Below, piece by piece: positions 41,203-49,380 of a stretch of 64,000 bases of DNA; position 1 is the stretch's first letter; each line of letters begins with the position of its first letter. A program made the position numbers and the translations under genes. The notes beneath the pieces were generated by a model. That model was not told the origin of the DNA. It was given only the letters and a program-made list of their open reading frames with translations, and did not search any database. The stretch comes from Phaeobacter sp. 22II1-1F12B (GTDB taxonomy: Bacteria; Pseudomonadota; Alphaproteobacteria; Rhodobacterales; Rhodobacteraceae): the NCBI RefSeq assembly GCF_002210165.1, contig NZ_AQQP01000001.1:62001-126000 (forward strand). The letters are read 5' to 3'.

Positions 41203-42780
41203 TCAGTCGGCAAACAGGTTGCGGGAGCCTGCGATTTCGCGGGCCGCTTCGCCGGAGATCGTGAGAAACGAGGCCAGCTCGGCGGCATTGCGGTCGACCG
41301 TGGCAGTTTCGGCGATACAGGAGTATCCGGGGAATTCCGCATCGCGGATACGGTCGGTTTCATAGGCGATTTCGTTGCGCAGTGTCGGCAGCAGGCCCGC
41401 CAGCATCGCCGTGCTGGTCTGTTCCCCGGCAAGGCCGACGCGACGCGCATGACCCATCAGGTAATCGTCGCTGAAGCGGCAATCGATCTTGAGCAGGCGC
41501 GTGGTCGAGCGGTCGGACACGAAATCATGCAGCAGGTCGATATTGGCCGGGTCGATACAGACGATCAGCCGCTCGGTATCGTAATGGTCGAACAGCATCC
41601 GCATCATGGCGCGGCGGTGGCGGGCGCGCTTTTCGACGCTGCCCTCAATGCCGCCAAGATCGGGGAGGTCGGTGTTCTCTTCGTTGAAGAGATATTCGAT
41701 GGCGGGCATGTTGGTGACCTGCCGGATCCGGGCCAGCAGACGTTTGGCGACATGCCATTTCTTACAGATCACAATCATCAGCTCGCGGTCGCGGCCAAGC
41801 GAGCTTTCGGTTTCCCAGAAGCGGCGGCCAAATCGACGCCCGACGCGGCCCTTGCCGGTAAGGAAGGCATAGAGGTTGCGGCCTTCGTCCGAGATCTGGA
41901 AGGTGACGCCGGTCTCGGCATACATCTCGCCCAGCCGCGTCTTGAGTTCGGTCGCCTCGGGGCTGATCTTGCGGGCGAACAGCGCGTTCTGCGAGAGCAG
42001 CAGATCGTAGTGGTCGTTGTAGAAATTCACCGGCATGCCGTAGTCCGAGAACATCAGGAAGGTCAGCGTGCGGCTTTCGATTTCGGTTTCCGGCACGAGA
42101 TGGCGCACGAGGGTCTGAAAAAAGGTTTCGTCCGGAATCCACGTGGTCCGGAAGAACCGCATGACATCGCGGCGGGTGCGGGTCATGTCCATGATCCATT
42201 CGATGGTGCGACGGCGCAGGCACCACCACTGGCTGCCGATCTGGATCTGCAGGTCGGCAGGGATCTTGCGGGTCAGGCCAAGCCGTTTCTGCAGGCTGTA
42301 CGAGAGGTCGAAAAGCTGCTTGTGACGGCGTTCGTTGAACCAGTGGCGATAGACCAGCCGGTCTTCCTTCATCCCGGTCTTGATCCAGTTGCTATCAAAG
42401 AAATCGAAGCTTTCGATGAAGTCCTTGTCATGTTCGTCAAGGAAGCGGTGAGCGTATTCCGCCGTCTTGATCGCCATGCAATCGCCAGAGAGCATGTAGA
42501 AATGGGTGGCGCGCGGAAAGGCATCGAGCGCGGCGCGGATCGCGTTGAGCGTGGCCTGCACCAGCGACCATTCCCCCCAGCCGCATTTTACCCGTTTGGC
42601 GGCGATGGTGACGTTTGGATTGTCGCGCAGCGCGCTGGCAATCGCGTCGAAATCCTGCTGACGGGCGCGGGCGTCGAAATGGATCGACATGCAGTCGCCC
42701 GCCGCCGTCAGACGGCGCGCCTGCTGGACCACGGCATCAGGGTCCTTGTGGCACAGGAGAATATAGGCGATTTGTGCCAT
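41203..42780 (-). CDS. Core-2/I-branching-type glycosyltransferase (DUF5928-like C-terminus)
   Basis: 525 residues. The N-terminal domain is a GT14-type branching beta-N-acetylglucosaminyltransferase: YILLCHKDPDAVVQQARRL, CMSIHFDARA, GWGEWSLVQATLNAIRAALD, HFYMLSGDCMAIKT and GSQWWCLRRRTIEWIMD. The C-terminal half (about residues 290-525) is a second domain that I recall as DUF5928, not certain. It probably adds sugar branches to a surface polysaccharide. It ends 12 bases from the convergent beta-barrel gene and diverges from the sulfotransferase gene. Confidence 0.85.
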   Translation of the reverse strand: MAQIAYILLCHKDPDAVVQQARRLTAAGDCMSIHFDARARQQDFDAIASALRDNPNVTIAAKRVKCGWGEWSLVQATLNAIRAALDAFPRATHFYMLSGDCMAIKTAEYAHRFLDEHDKDFIESFDFFDSNWIKTGMKEDRLVYRHWFNERRHKQLFDLSYSLQKRLGLTRKIPADLQIQIGSQWWCLRRRTIEWIMDMTRTRRDVMRFFRTTWIPDETFFQTLVRHLVPETEIESRTLTFLMFSDYGMPVNFYNDHYDLLLSQNALFARKISPEATELKTRLGEMYAETGVTFQISDEGRNLYAFLTGKGRVGRRFGRRFWETESSLGRDRELMIVICKKWHVAKRLLARIRQVTNMPAIEYLFNEENTDLPDLGGIEGSVEKRARHRRAMMRMLFDHYDTERLIVCIDPANIDLLHDFVSDRSTTRLLKIDCRFSDDYLMGHARRVGLAGEQTSTAMLAGLLPTLRNEIAYETDRIRDAEFPGYSCIAETATVDRNAAELASFLTISGEAAREIAGSRNLFAD

Positions 42781-42921
42781 CTGGCGGTCAAGCTACCTGT
42801 TCGCGTTCCGGATTCATAACGTGATAAAGGTGAATCAAGTTTGAATAAACACTGTCTGGCTGTCTTTTGGAACCATGTTGCTTTACATGATATTTACGGA
42901 TGGTTGATGGGCTTGAAAGAT

Positions 42922-42937
42922 TTAACCATGGATTAAC
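42922..42937 (+). promoter_or_regulatory. CtrA-type binding box
   Basis: TTAA-N7-TTAAC (CCATGGA between), 84 bases before the sulfotransferase start and 141 bases before the divergent glycosyltransferase start. Confidence 0.55.
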
Positions 42938-43021
42938 CTTCGGATTTCCATGCAGAAATATCTTTTATTTAAGAAATTTGCCTTGATATAACAGCAACGA
43001 AAAGAGCCGGAGGCAGCAGGC

Positions 43022-43840
43022 ATGGGGTTCCCTGGGACCTGGATGACGGAAAGTGAAAGCGTGGTTTATCGCGTGGTGCCGAAATGCGCCTGCTCGACCA
43101 TCGGCCAGATCATGTATTATTCGGATCACGGCCGGTTCTACGATGGCGATATCCATGACGCCCAGACTGGGCTGCATAAATGGGCACAGGAACACAGCCA
43201 GGAACCGATCACGCGCAATGTGCAGGGCCACGGCAGCTATGCCTTTACCTGCGTGCGCAACCCTTATGCGCGTATCCTGTCGTCGTTTTTCGACAAGATC
43301 TGCGGCATCCAGCGCAACGGCAATCGCTACCGCGGCAACCTGGTGCCGTCGCTGATATATAACTACGGGATCGAGGTCGGTGGCGACGACGGCAAGGAAG
43401 AGTTCGACCAGATCCGCAGCTTTCGCCGGTTCCTGCTGTTTGCGCGCGACACCATCCGCTGGCGCAAACCGATGGAGCCGGACATTCACTGGTCGGCCAT
43501 GTCGGGCCATGTGAGCACCTTTGTCGTGAACGGCGGGCGTTACGACAAGATCATCTGGACGGAGGCCTTTAACGAAGGCATGGGCGAGGTGCTGGGCGCC
43601 ATCGAGACTCCGGTCGCCGTGGACCTGAACGCGATCCCGCGTTTCAACGAAAGCGAAGGCCACGGTCCGAAACGCGCCCATCCCGTCGAGGATTATTTCG
43701 ACGACCTGTCGATGCACCTCGTCTATGAGATCTACAAGAAGGACTTCGACCTGTTCCGCTACGATTTCGAGAACCCCGGCAACAAGATGCCGCTGGGCGA
43801 AATCGATCTGGACGAGGTGCATGCGAAACTGGGCCAGTAA
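43022..43840 (+). CDS. Sulfotransferase family 2 protein
   Basis: 272 residues. The PAPS 5'-phosphosulfate loop is visible as YRVVPKCACSTIGQIM near residues 16-31, and the 3'-phosphate motif as FTCVRNPYARILSSFFDKI near residues 75-93. It carries no signal peptide. It should transfer sulfate from PAPS to a carbohydrate or lipid, likely the product of the neighbouring glycosyltransferase. A CtrA-type box lies upstream. A dispersed repeat follows its stop. Confidence 0.9.
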   Translation: MGFPGTWMTESESVVYRVVPKCACSTIGQIMYYSDHGRFYDGDIHDAQTGLHKWAQEHSQEPITRNVQGHGSYAFTCVRNPYARILSSFFDKICGIQRNGNRYRGNLVPSLIYNYGIEVGGDDGKEEFDQIRSFRRFLLFARDTIRWRKPMEPDIHWSAMSGHVSTFVVNGGRYDKIIWTEAFNEGMGEVLGAIETPVAVDLNAIPRFNESEGHGPKRAHPVEDYFDDLSMHLVYEIYKKDFDLFRYDFENPGNKMPLGEIDLDEVHAKLGQ

Positions 43841-43870
43841 CGGCGTCACGAACGGCGCAATCGGCGCATG

Positions 43871-43938
43871 GGGCTCTGCCCCCGACCGAAATCCGGGGAT
43901 TTCGGTCTCCCCCGGGATATTTGAAGACCCAAAGAAGG
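43871..43938 (+). repeat. Dispersed intergenic repeat, type 1, copy C
   Basis: GGGCTCTGCCCC, then a perfect 10-bp hairpin GACCGAAATC/GATTTCGGTC (43884-43907, 4-base loop), then CCCCCGGGATATTTGAAGAC and CCAAAGAAGG. It lies between the sulfotransferase gene and smpB. Confidence 0.8.
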
Positions 43939-43996
43939 GATATAGGCCGCCGAGGTGACTTGCCATGACGGTGTCGCGCGCCTACATCCGCTTGTC

Positions 43997-44473
43997 ATGG
44001 CCAAGGATAAAGAAAATTCGAATTACAAGGTGATCGCCGAGAACCGGCGGGCACGGTTTGACTATGCCATCGAGGAAGATCTCGAATGCGGGATCCTGCT
44101 GGAAGGGTCCGAGGTCAAGTCGCTGCGGCAAGGCGGCGCGAATATCGCCGAGAGCTATGCGGCGGTTGAAGATGGCGAGCTTTGGCTGATCAATTCCTAT
44201 GTCGCGCCCTATGAGCAGGCGAAGACTTTCCGGCATGAGGAGCGGCGTCCGCGCAAGTTGCTTGTGAGCCGGAAAGAGCTGTCTAAGCTTTGGAACGAGA
44301 CCCAGCGCAAGGGCATGACGCTGGTGCCAATGGTGGCCTATTTCAATCACCGGGGCATTGCCAAGATCAAGATCGGCATCGCCAAGGGTAAAAAGCTGCA
44401 TGACAAGCGTGAGACTCAGGCCAAGCGAGACTGGTCGCGGCAGAAACAGCGCCTGCTGAAAGATCACGGCTGA
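43997..44473 (+). CDS. smpB: SsrA-binding protein
   Basis: 158 residues. It opens with [20 protein letters not shown] and has [20 protein letters not shown] followed by [15 protein letters not shown], both conserved in SmpB, then [20 protein letters not shown] and the basic C-terminal helix ([16 protein letters not shown]) that enters the decoding centre. SmpB delivers tmRNA to stalled ribosomes. No ssrA gene is in the window. The start at 43997 fits the family length; an earlier ATG adds 14 residues. The next gene starts directly after its stop. Confidence 0.96.
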   Translation: MAKDKENSNYKVIAENRRARFDYAIEEDLECGILLEGSEVKSLRQGGANIAESYAAVEDGELWLINSYVAPYEQAKTFRHEERRPRKLLVSRKELSKLWNETQRKGMTLVPMVAYFNHRGIAKIKIGIAKGKKLHDKRETQAKRDWSRQKQRLLKDHG

Positions 44474-45139
44474 GTGGCGGTCCGGCTGACAGGGTTGGGT
44501 GTCAGCGTTTACACGCGGATCGCGCGGCTGATGCTGGCGGAGCGCAGGATCGAGTACGAGTTTATCGAGATCGATCCCTTTGTCGGGACCAGTTCGGCGC
44601 TTGTGGATCTGAATCCGCTGCATACGGTGCCGGTGCTGGATCACGACGGTTTTATCCTTCACGAGACATCGGCGATCCTGCGCTATCTTGAGACGGCTTT
44701 TAATGGCGTGCCGATGGTGCCGGGTGCGCCGAAACCGCTTGCCCGGATGGCGCAGGTTATCTCGGTCATCGATTCGCGTGGCTACTGGCCGATGGTGCGG
44801 CAGGTTTTCGCGCAGCGGGTCTATGCGCCGCTTTATGGCGAGCCGGTCGATGAGGCAGTGATCGCAGAGGGGCTCCGCCGGGCGGTCCCGGTATTGCAGG
44901 CGCTCGAGCGGATCGCCGGAGAGAGGCTTGTTCTGAACGGCGACCGTGTGACCTTGGCCGATCTGCATCTTGGGCCGATGGTCGGCTATTTCCAGCAGGC
45001 CCCCGAGGGGCAGGAGATACTGGCGGGAAACAAAGCCCTGTCGCGCTGGTGGGGATGGTTCCGCGAAAGGCCTGCGTTTCAGGCTGTCGACAGGCCGGTG
45101 GGGCCCGGCGGTCTTGCTTCGCCCCCTAAGCGGTTGTAG
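44474..45139 (+). CDS. Glutathione S-transferase family protein
   Basis: 221 residues. The thioredoxin-like N-terminal domain has SVYTRIARLMLAERRIEYEF, the cis-Pro in HTVPVLDHDGFIL and the glutathione-contacting Glu/Ser in HETSAILRYLE. The C-terminal helical domain contains GDRVTLADLHLGPMVGYFQQ with the N-capping Asp. Likely a cytosolic transferase or peroxidase; substrate unknown. The GTG start at 44474 directly abuts the smpB stop. Confidence 0.9.
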   Translation: MAVRLTGLGVSVYTRIARLMLAERRIEYEFIEIDPFVGTSSALVDLNPLHTVPVLDHDGFILHETSAILRYLETAFNGVPMVPGAPKPLARMAQVISVIDSRGYWPMVRQVFAQRVYAPLYGEPVDEAVIAEGLRRAVPVLQALERIAGERLVLNGDRVTLADLHLGPMVGYFQQAPEGQEILAGNKALSRWWGWFRERPAFQAVDRPVGPGGLASPPKRL

Positions 45140-45169
45140 GTCAGGATTGATCTGAAAGAGGCAGGCGCA

Positions 45170-46027
45170 ATGGCACAGGACGACCCCAAGACCCTTGTTT
45201 CCACCGAATGGCTGGCAGCCCATATGAAAGATCCCGACCTGCGGGTGCTTGACGGGTCGTGGTACCTGCCGGATGCCGGTCGTGATCCGCGCGCCGAATA
45301 CGAGGCCGGACATATCCCCGGCGCCCGTTTTTTCGATATCGACGAGATTTCGGATCACCGCTCGGATCTGCCGCATATGGCACCGCCGGTCGAGAAATTC
45401 ATGAGCCGCGTCCGGGCGATGGGCGTGGGCGACGGGCACCAGATCGTCGTCTATGACGGGGCCGGGCTGATGTCGGCGGCCCGCGTCTGGTGGCTGTTCC
45501 GCCTGATGGGCCATCAGGATATCGCCGTGCTGGATGGTGGATTTCCGAAATGGCAGGCCGAGGGACGCGAGGTCGAGGACATGGCGCCGGTAGTGCGCGA
45601 CCGTCACATGACGGTGCGGGTTCAGAACCAGCTGGTGCGCGACGTGACACAGGTGTCGGCCGCTGCCAAGCTGAACGACCACGAAATCATCGACGCACGC
45701 TCTGCCCCCCGTTTCCGGGGCGAGGCCGCGGAACCCCGGCAGGGGCTGCGCAGCGGGCATATTCCCGGCGCGCGCAACGTTCCGTTCAACAGCCTGCTCA
45801 GGGATGACCAGACCATGAAGCCGGTCGCCGAATTGCGCAGCGTTTTCGAGGCGGCGGGTGTCGATCTCTCCAAGCCCGCGATCACCACCTGCGGCTCGGG
45901 TGTGACCGCTGCGGTGCTGAGCCTTGCGCTGGAACGGATCGGCAAAACCGACCATTCGCTCTATGATGGCTCATGGGCCGAATGGGGCGCCTTCGCGACC
46001 TTGCCAGTCGCGACGGGAGACGCCTGA
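45170..46027 (+). CDS. sseA: 3-mercaptopyruvate sulfurtransferase
   Basis: 285 residues of tandem rhodanese domains. The first, inactive domain has LDGSWYLPDAGRDPRAEYEA; the second contains the catalytic CGSGVTA loop near residue 240, the SseA-type variant rather than CRKGVTA, and ends with YDGSWAEWGA. It moves sulfur from 3-mercaptopyruvate to a thiol acceptor or cyanide. Its stop overlaps the aminotransferase start by one base (TGATG), which fits a cysteine-transamination/sulfur pathway. Confidence 0.94.
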   Translation: MAQDDPKTLVSTEWLAAHMKDPDLRVLDGSWYLPDAGRDPRAEYEAGHIPGARFFDIDEISDHRSDLPHMAPPVEKFMSRVRAMGVGDGHQIVVYDGAGLMSAARVWWLFRLMGHQDIAVLDGGFPKWQAEGREVEDMAPVVRDRHMTVRVQNQLVRDVTQVSAAAKLNDHEIIDARSAPRFRGEAAEPRQGLRSGHIPGARNVPFNSLLRDDQTMKPVAELRSVFEAAGVDLSKPAITTCGSGVTAAVLSLALERIGKTDHSLYDGSWAEWGAFATLPVATGDA

Positions 46028-47211
46028 TGTTTGCCGATTTCAAAGCCCAGCCCGCCGACAAGATCCTCGAATTGATGCAGCTTTTCCGCGACGATCCGCG
46101 CGAAGGCAAGATTGACCTCGGCGTCGGCGTTTACCGCAATGCCGAAGGCGTGACCCCGGTGATGCGCGCGGTCAAATCGGCCGAACAACGGCTTTGGTCC
46201 GAACAGGAAACCAAGGCCTATACCGGACTGCTGGGTGATCCCGCCTATGCCAAGGCCATGTGTGGCCTCGTTCTGGGCGATTCCGTTGCGGAAGATTCGA
46301 TTGCCGCCGCCGCCACACCGGGCGGAACCGGCGCGGTCCGGCAGGGCTTTGAAATGGTGCGCTATGGCAATCCGGATGTCCGGGTGTTCGTCTCCGACCC
46401 GACATGGCCCAACCACATCTCGATCCTGAACTACCTCGGGATCGAAACCATCACCTACCGGTATTTCGATGCGAATACGGGCGGCGTCGATGTCGCGGGC
46501 ATGCTGGCCGACCTCGAACAGGCACGCCCCGGTGACGTGATCCTGCTGCACGGCTGCTGTCACAACCCGACCGGCGCCAACCTGACCCTGCCGCAATGGC
46601 ATGAAGTCATCGAAGTGCTGCGGAAAACCGGCGCCCTGCCGATGATCGACCTCGCCTACCAGGGATTTGGCGATGGGCTCGACCAAGACGCCGCGCCGAC
46701 CCGGGCGGTGGCCGCCGCCCTGCCCGAATGCCTGATCGCCGCAAGCTGCTCCAAGAACTTCGGCATCTACCGCGAACGCGCGGGCCTGCTCATCGCGGTT
46801 TCGCAGGATGCGACCAACACGCCGCTGGCACGCGACACGCTCGCCTTTCTCAACCGTCAGAACTATTCCTTCCCGCCGGATCACGGGGCGCGGGTCGTGA
46901 CCATGATCCTCGACGACCCGGACCTGCGCGCCGACTGGCAGGCCGAACTCGAGGCGACCCGCCTCTCCATGCTCGATCTGCGTCAGCAGCTCACGACCGA
47001 ACTGCAAAAGCTCTCCGGATCTGATCGTTTCGCCTTTCTCGGCCAGCACCGGGGCATGTTCTCGCGCCTCGGCGCCACGCCGGAGCAGGTCAAGACACTG
47101 CGCGAAAAGCATGGGGTCTACATGGTCGGTGACAGCCGCATGAACATTGCTGGCCTGAACGCGAAAACCGTTCCGCTCCTCGCAAAAGCGATCATCGACA
47201 CCGGCATCTGA
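46027..47211 (+). CDS. Aspartate/aromatic amino acid aminotransferase
   Basis: 394 residues, class I PLP aminotransferase. MFADFKAQPADKILELMQLF and GKIDLGVGVYRNAEG open the protein; HGCCHNPTGANLTLPQW and the PLP lysine in AASCSKNFGIYRERAG are diagnostic, with the substrate-binding Arg in VGDSRMNIAG near the end. Closest in feel to AspC/TyrB of the Iaa subfamily. The ATG at 46027 gives the canonical start. Coupled to sseA by one base; together they could turn cysteine into mercaptopyruvate then sulfane sulfur. Confidence 0.93.
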   Translation: MFADFKAQPADKILELMQLFRDDPREGKIDLGVGVYRNAEGVTPVMRAVKSAEQRLWSEQETKAYTGLLGDPAYAKAMCGLVLGDSVAEDSIAAAATPGGTGAVRQGFEMVRYGNPDVRVFVSDPTWPNHISILNYLGIETITYRYFDANTGGVDVAGMLADLEQARPGDVILLHGCCHNPTGANLTLPQWHEVIEVLRKTGALPMIDLAYQGFGDGLDQDAAPTRAVAAALPECLIAASCSKNFGIYRERAGLLIAVSQDATNTPLARDTLAFLNRQNYSFPPDHGARVVTMILDDPDLRADWQAELEATRLSMLDLRQQLTTELQKLSGSDRFAFLGQHRGMFSRLGATPEQVKTLREKHGVYMVGDSRMNIAGLNAKTVPLLAKAIIDTGI

Positions 47212-47213
47212 GC

Positions 47214-47282
47214 CCTTCTTTGGGTCTCAAATATCCCGGGGGAGAGCGAAATCGCCAGATTTCGATCGGGGGCAGAGCCCCT
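47214..47282 (-). repeat. Dispersed intergenic repeat, type 1, copy D
   Basis: Read on the minus strand: GGGCTCTGCCCCCGAT, hairpin CGAAATC/CGAAATC-complement (47247-47264, loop of four), then CCCCCGGGATATTTGAGACC and CAAAGAAGG. Same element as at 43871, opposite strand, right after the aminotransferase stop. Confidence 0.8.
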
Positions 47283-47371
47283 GATGCCCTATCCGCGCGC
47301 GATAGACTTGCCTGAAACCCACCTTCACCCTGACAACCCGATGTAACCGCCTCGACGAAAGCGACCTCCCC

Positions 47372-47410
47372 AAAAAGACAGGACCCCGGTGCGGTCGCAC
47401 CGGGGTCCTG
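47372..47410 (-). terminator. Rho-independent terminator after amtB
   Basis: On the minus strand CAGGACCCCGGTGC pairs perfectly with GCACCGGGGTCCTG around a 4-base loop and is followed by TCTTTTTGG. Confidence 0.9.
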
Positions 47411-47431
47411 CTTTCTCAAAAGCCGGAGGAG

Positions 47432-48760
47432 TTAGCCTTTGGAAAATTCAGGATAGGCTTCCATGCCAAGTTCCGCCATGTCGAGACCGGTGATCTCGTC
47501 TTCTTCGGAAACCCGGATGCCCATGACAGCCTTGAGGATGAACCACACGATGAGCGACGCCACAAAGGTGAACACACCGTAAGCGATGATACCGGTCAGC
47601 TGGGTGCCAAGGCTTGCGTCACCGTAGAAGATCACGGCGATGGTGCCCCAGATACCGGCGCAGAGGTGAACCGGGATCGCGCCGACAACGTCGTCGATCT
47701 TGAACTTGTCGAGCATCGGGACAGCGAAGACCACGATCACACCGCCGATGGCACCGATCCAGAGCGAACCAAACAGCGTGGGCGCCAGCGGTTCAGCGGT
47801 GATCGACACGAGACCGGCCAGCGCGCCGTTCAGCACCATGGTCAGGTCAGGCTTTTTGTACATGATCTGCGTCAGGATCAGCGCGGTCACGGCACCGGCT
47901 GCAGCAGCCATGTTGGTGTTCGCAAAGATGCGCGACACGTCGGACACGTCACCGACAGTACCCATTGCCAGCTGCGAACCGCCGTTGAAGCCGAACCAGC
48001 CGAGCCACAGGATGAACGTACCCAGCGTGGCGAGGGCGAGGTTCGAACCCGGCATCGGGATCACTTTGCCGTCGGCAGAGTATTTGCCGATACGCGGACC
48101 CAGAACGATGGCACCGGCAAGAGCGGCCCAGCCACCCACGGAGTGCACGACGGTCGAACCGGCGAAGTCGGAGAAGCCCATTTCGGACAGCCAGCCGCCG
48201 CCCCACTGCCAGGAACCCGAGATCGGATACATGACACCGGTCAGAAGCACGACGAAGACGAGGAAGGGCCACAGCTTGATCCGCTCGGCCAGCGCACCGG
48301 ACACGATCGAAGCGGTCGCGGCAACAAAGACGAGCTGGAAGAAGAAGTCCGAACCGATCGACGCATAGTCGAGTGCGGCATCGGCAGCAGCGATACCAAC
48401 CGGATCAAGAACGGTCTGGCTGAAGAACGGACCGACCCAGCCTGCCATGATCCAGCTGTCGCCGGGGTACATCAGGTTGAAGCCGATGAGCCAGTACATG
48501 ATCGCGGCAACCGAGTAGAGCGCGATGTTCTTGGTCATCTGCATCGCCACGTTCTTGGAGCGCACAAGCCCGCCTTCGAGCATGGCAAAACCGGCTGCCA
48601 TGAAGAAAACGAGGAAGCCTGCCATCAAGAACAGCAGCGTGGTCATGATATAGGGGCCGATTTCGTCGAAGCCGGGCGCGGCCTCAGCCTCTTGCGCCAG
48701 ACCCAGCGTCGGCAGCGCGATAAGCGCCGCGGCCACAGGAATGAGTTTCAGATTTTTCAT
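47432..48760 (-). CDS. amtB: Ammonium transporter AmtB
   Basis: 442 residues with a cleavable signal sequence (LIPVAAALIALPTLGLAQ) and eleven membrane helices. The pore twin-histidines are visible in DFAGSTVVHSVGGWAALAGA and AIPVHLCAGIWGT, and the phenylalanine gate region in GWFGFNGGS. The C-terminal tail (EDEITGLDMAELGMEAYPEF) is the GlnK contact. It moves ammonium into the cell and is blocked by the P-II protein encoded just upstream on the same strand. Confidence 0.97.
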   Translation of the reverse strand: MKNLKLIPVAAALIALPTLGLAQEAEAAPGFDEIGPYIMTTLLFLMAGFLVFFMAAGFAMLEGGLVRSKNVAMQMTKNIALYSVAAIMYWLIGFNLMYPGDSWIMAGWVGPFFSQTVLDPVGIAAADAALDYASIGSDFFFQLVFVAATASIVSGALAERIKLWPFLVFVVLLTGVMYPISGSWQWGGGWLSEMGFSDFAGSTVVHSVGGWAALAGAIVLGPRIGKYSADGKVIPMPGSNLALATLGTFILWLGWFGFNGGSQLAMGTVGDVSDVSRIFANTNMAAAAGAVTALILTQIMYKKPDLTMVLNGALAGLVSITAEPLAPTLFGSLWIGAIGGVIVVFAVPMLDKFKIDDVVGAIPVHLCAGIWGTIAVIFYGDASLGTQLTGIIAYGVFTFVASLIVWFILKAVMGIRVSEEDEITGLDMAELGMEAYPEFSKG

Positions 48761-48789
48761 TTCGGATTGTGTCCCTTGAATTGGCCGCT

Positions 48790-49254
<465 letters not shown>

Positions 49255-49380
49255 TCACAAATTCGGGATATGCCTATTTTTTGACCTTATTGTTAAGCAG
49301 GTTGGTGCAGGGAGGGTCTCTACAATTCCGGCGCCGCGTCGTATCATGGGCGCAACAACAGAGGCCGGGCAGGGCTGAAC

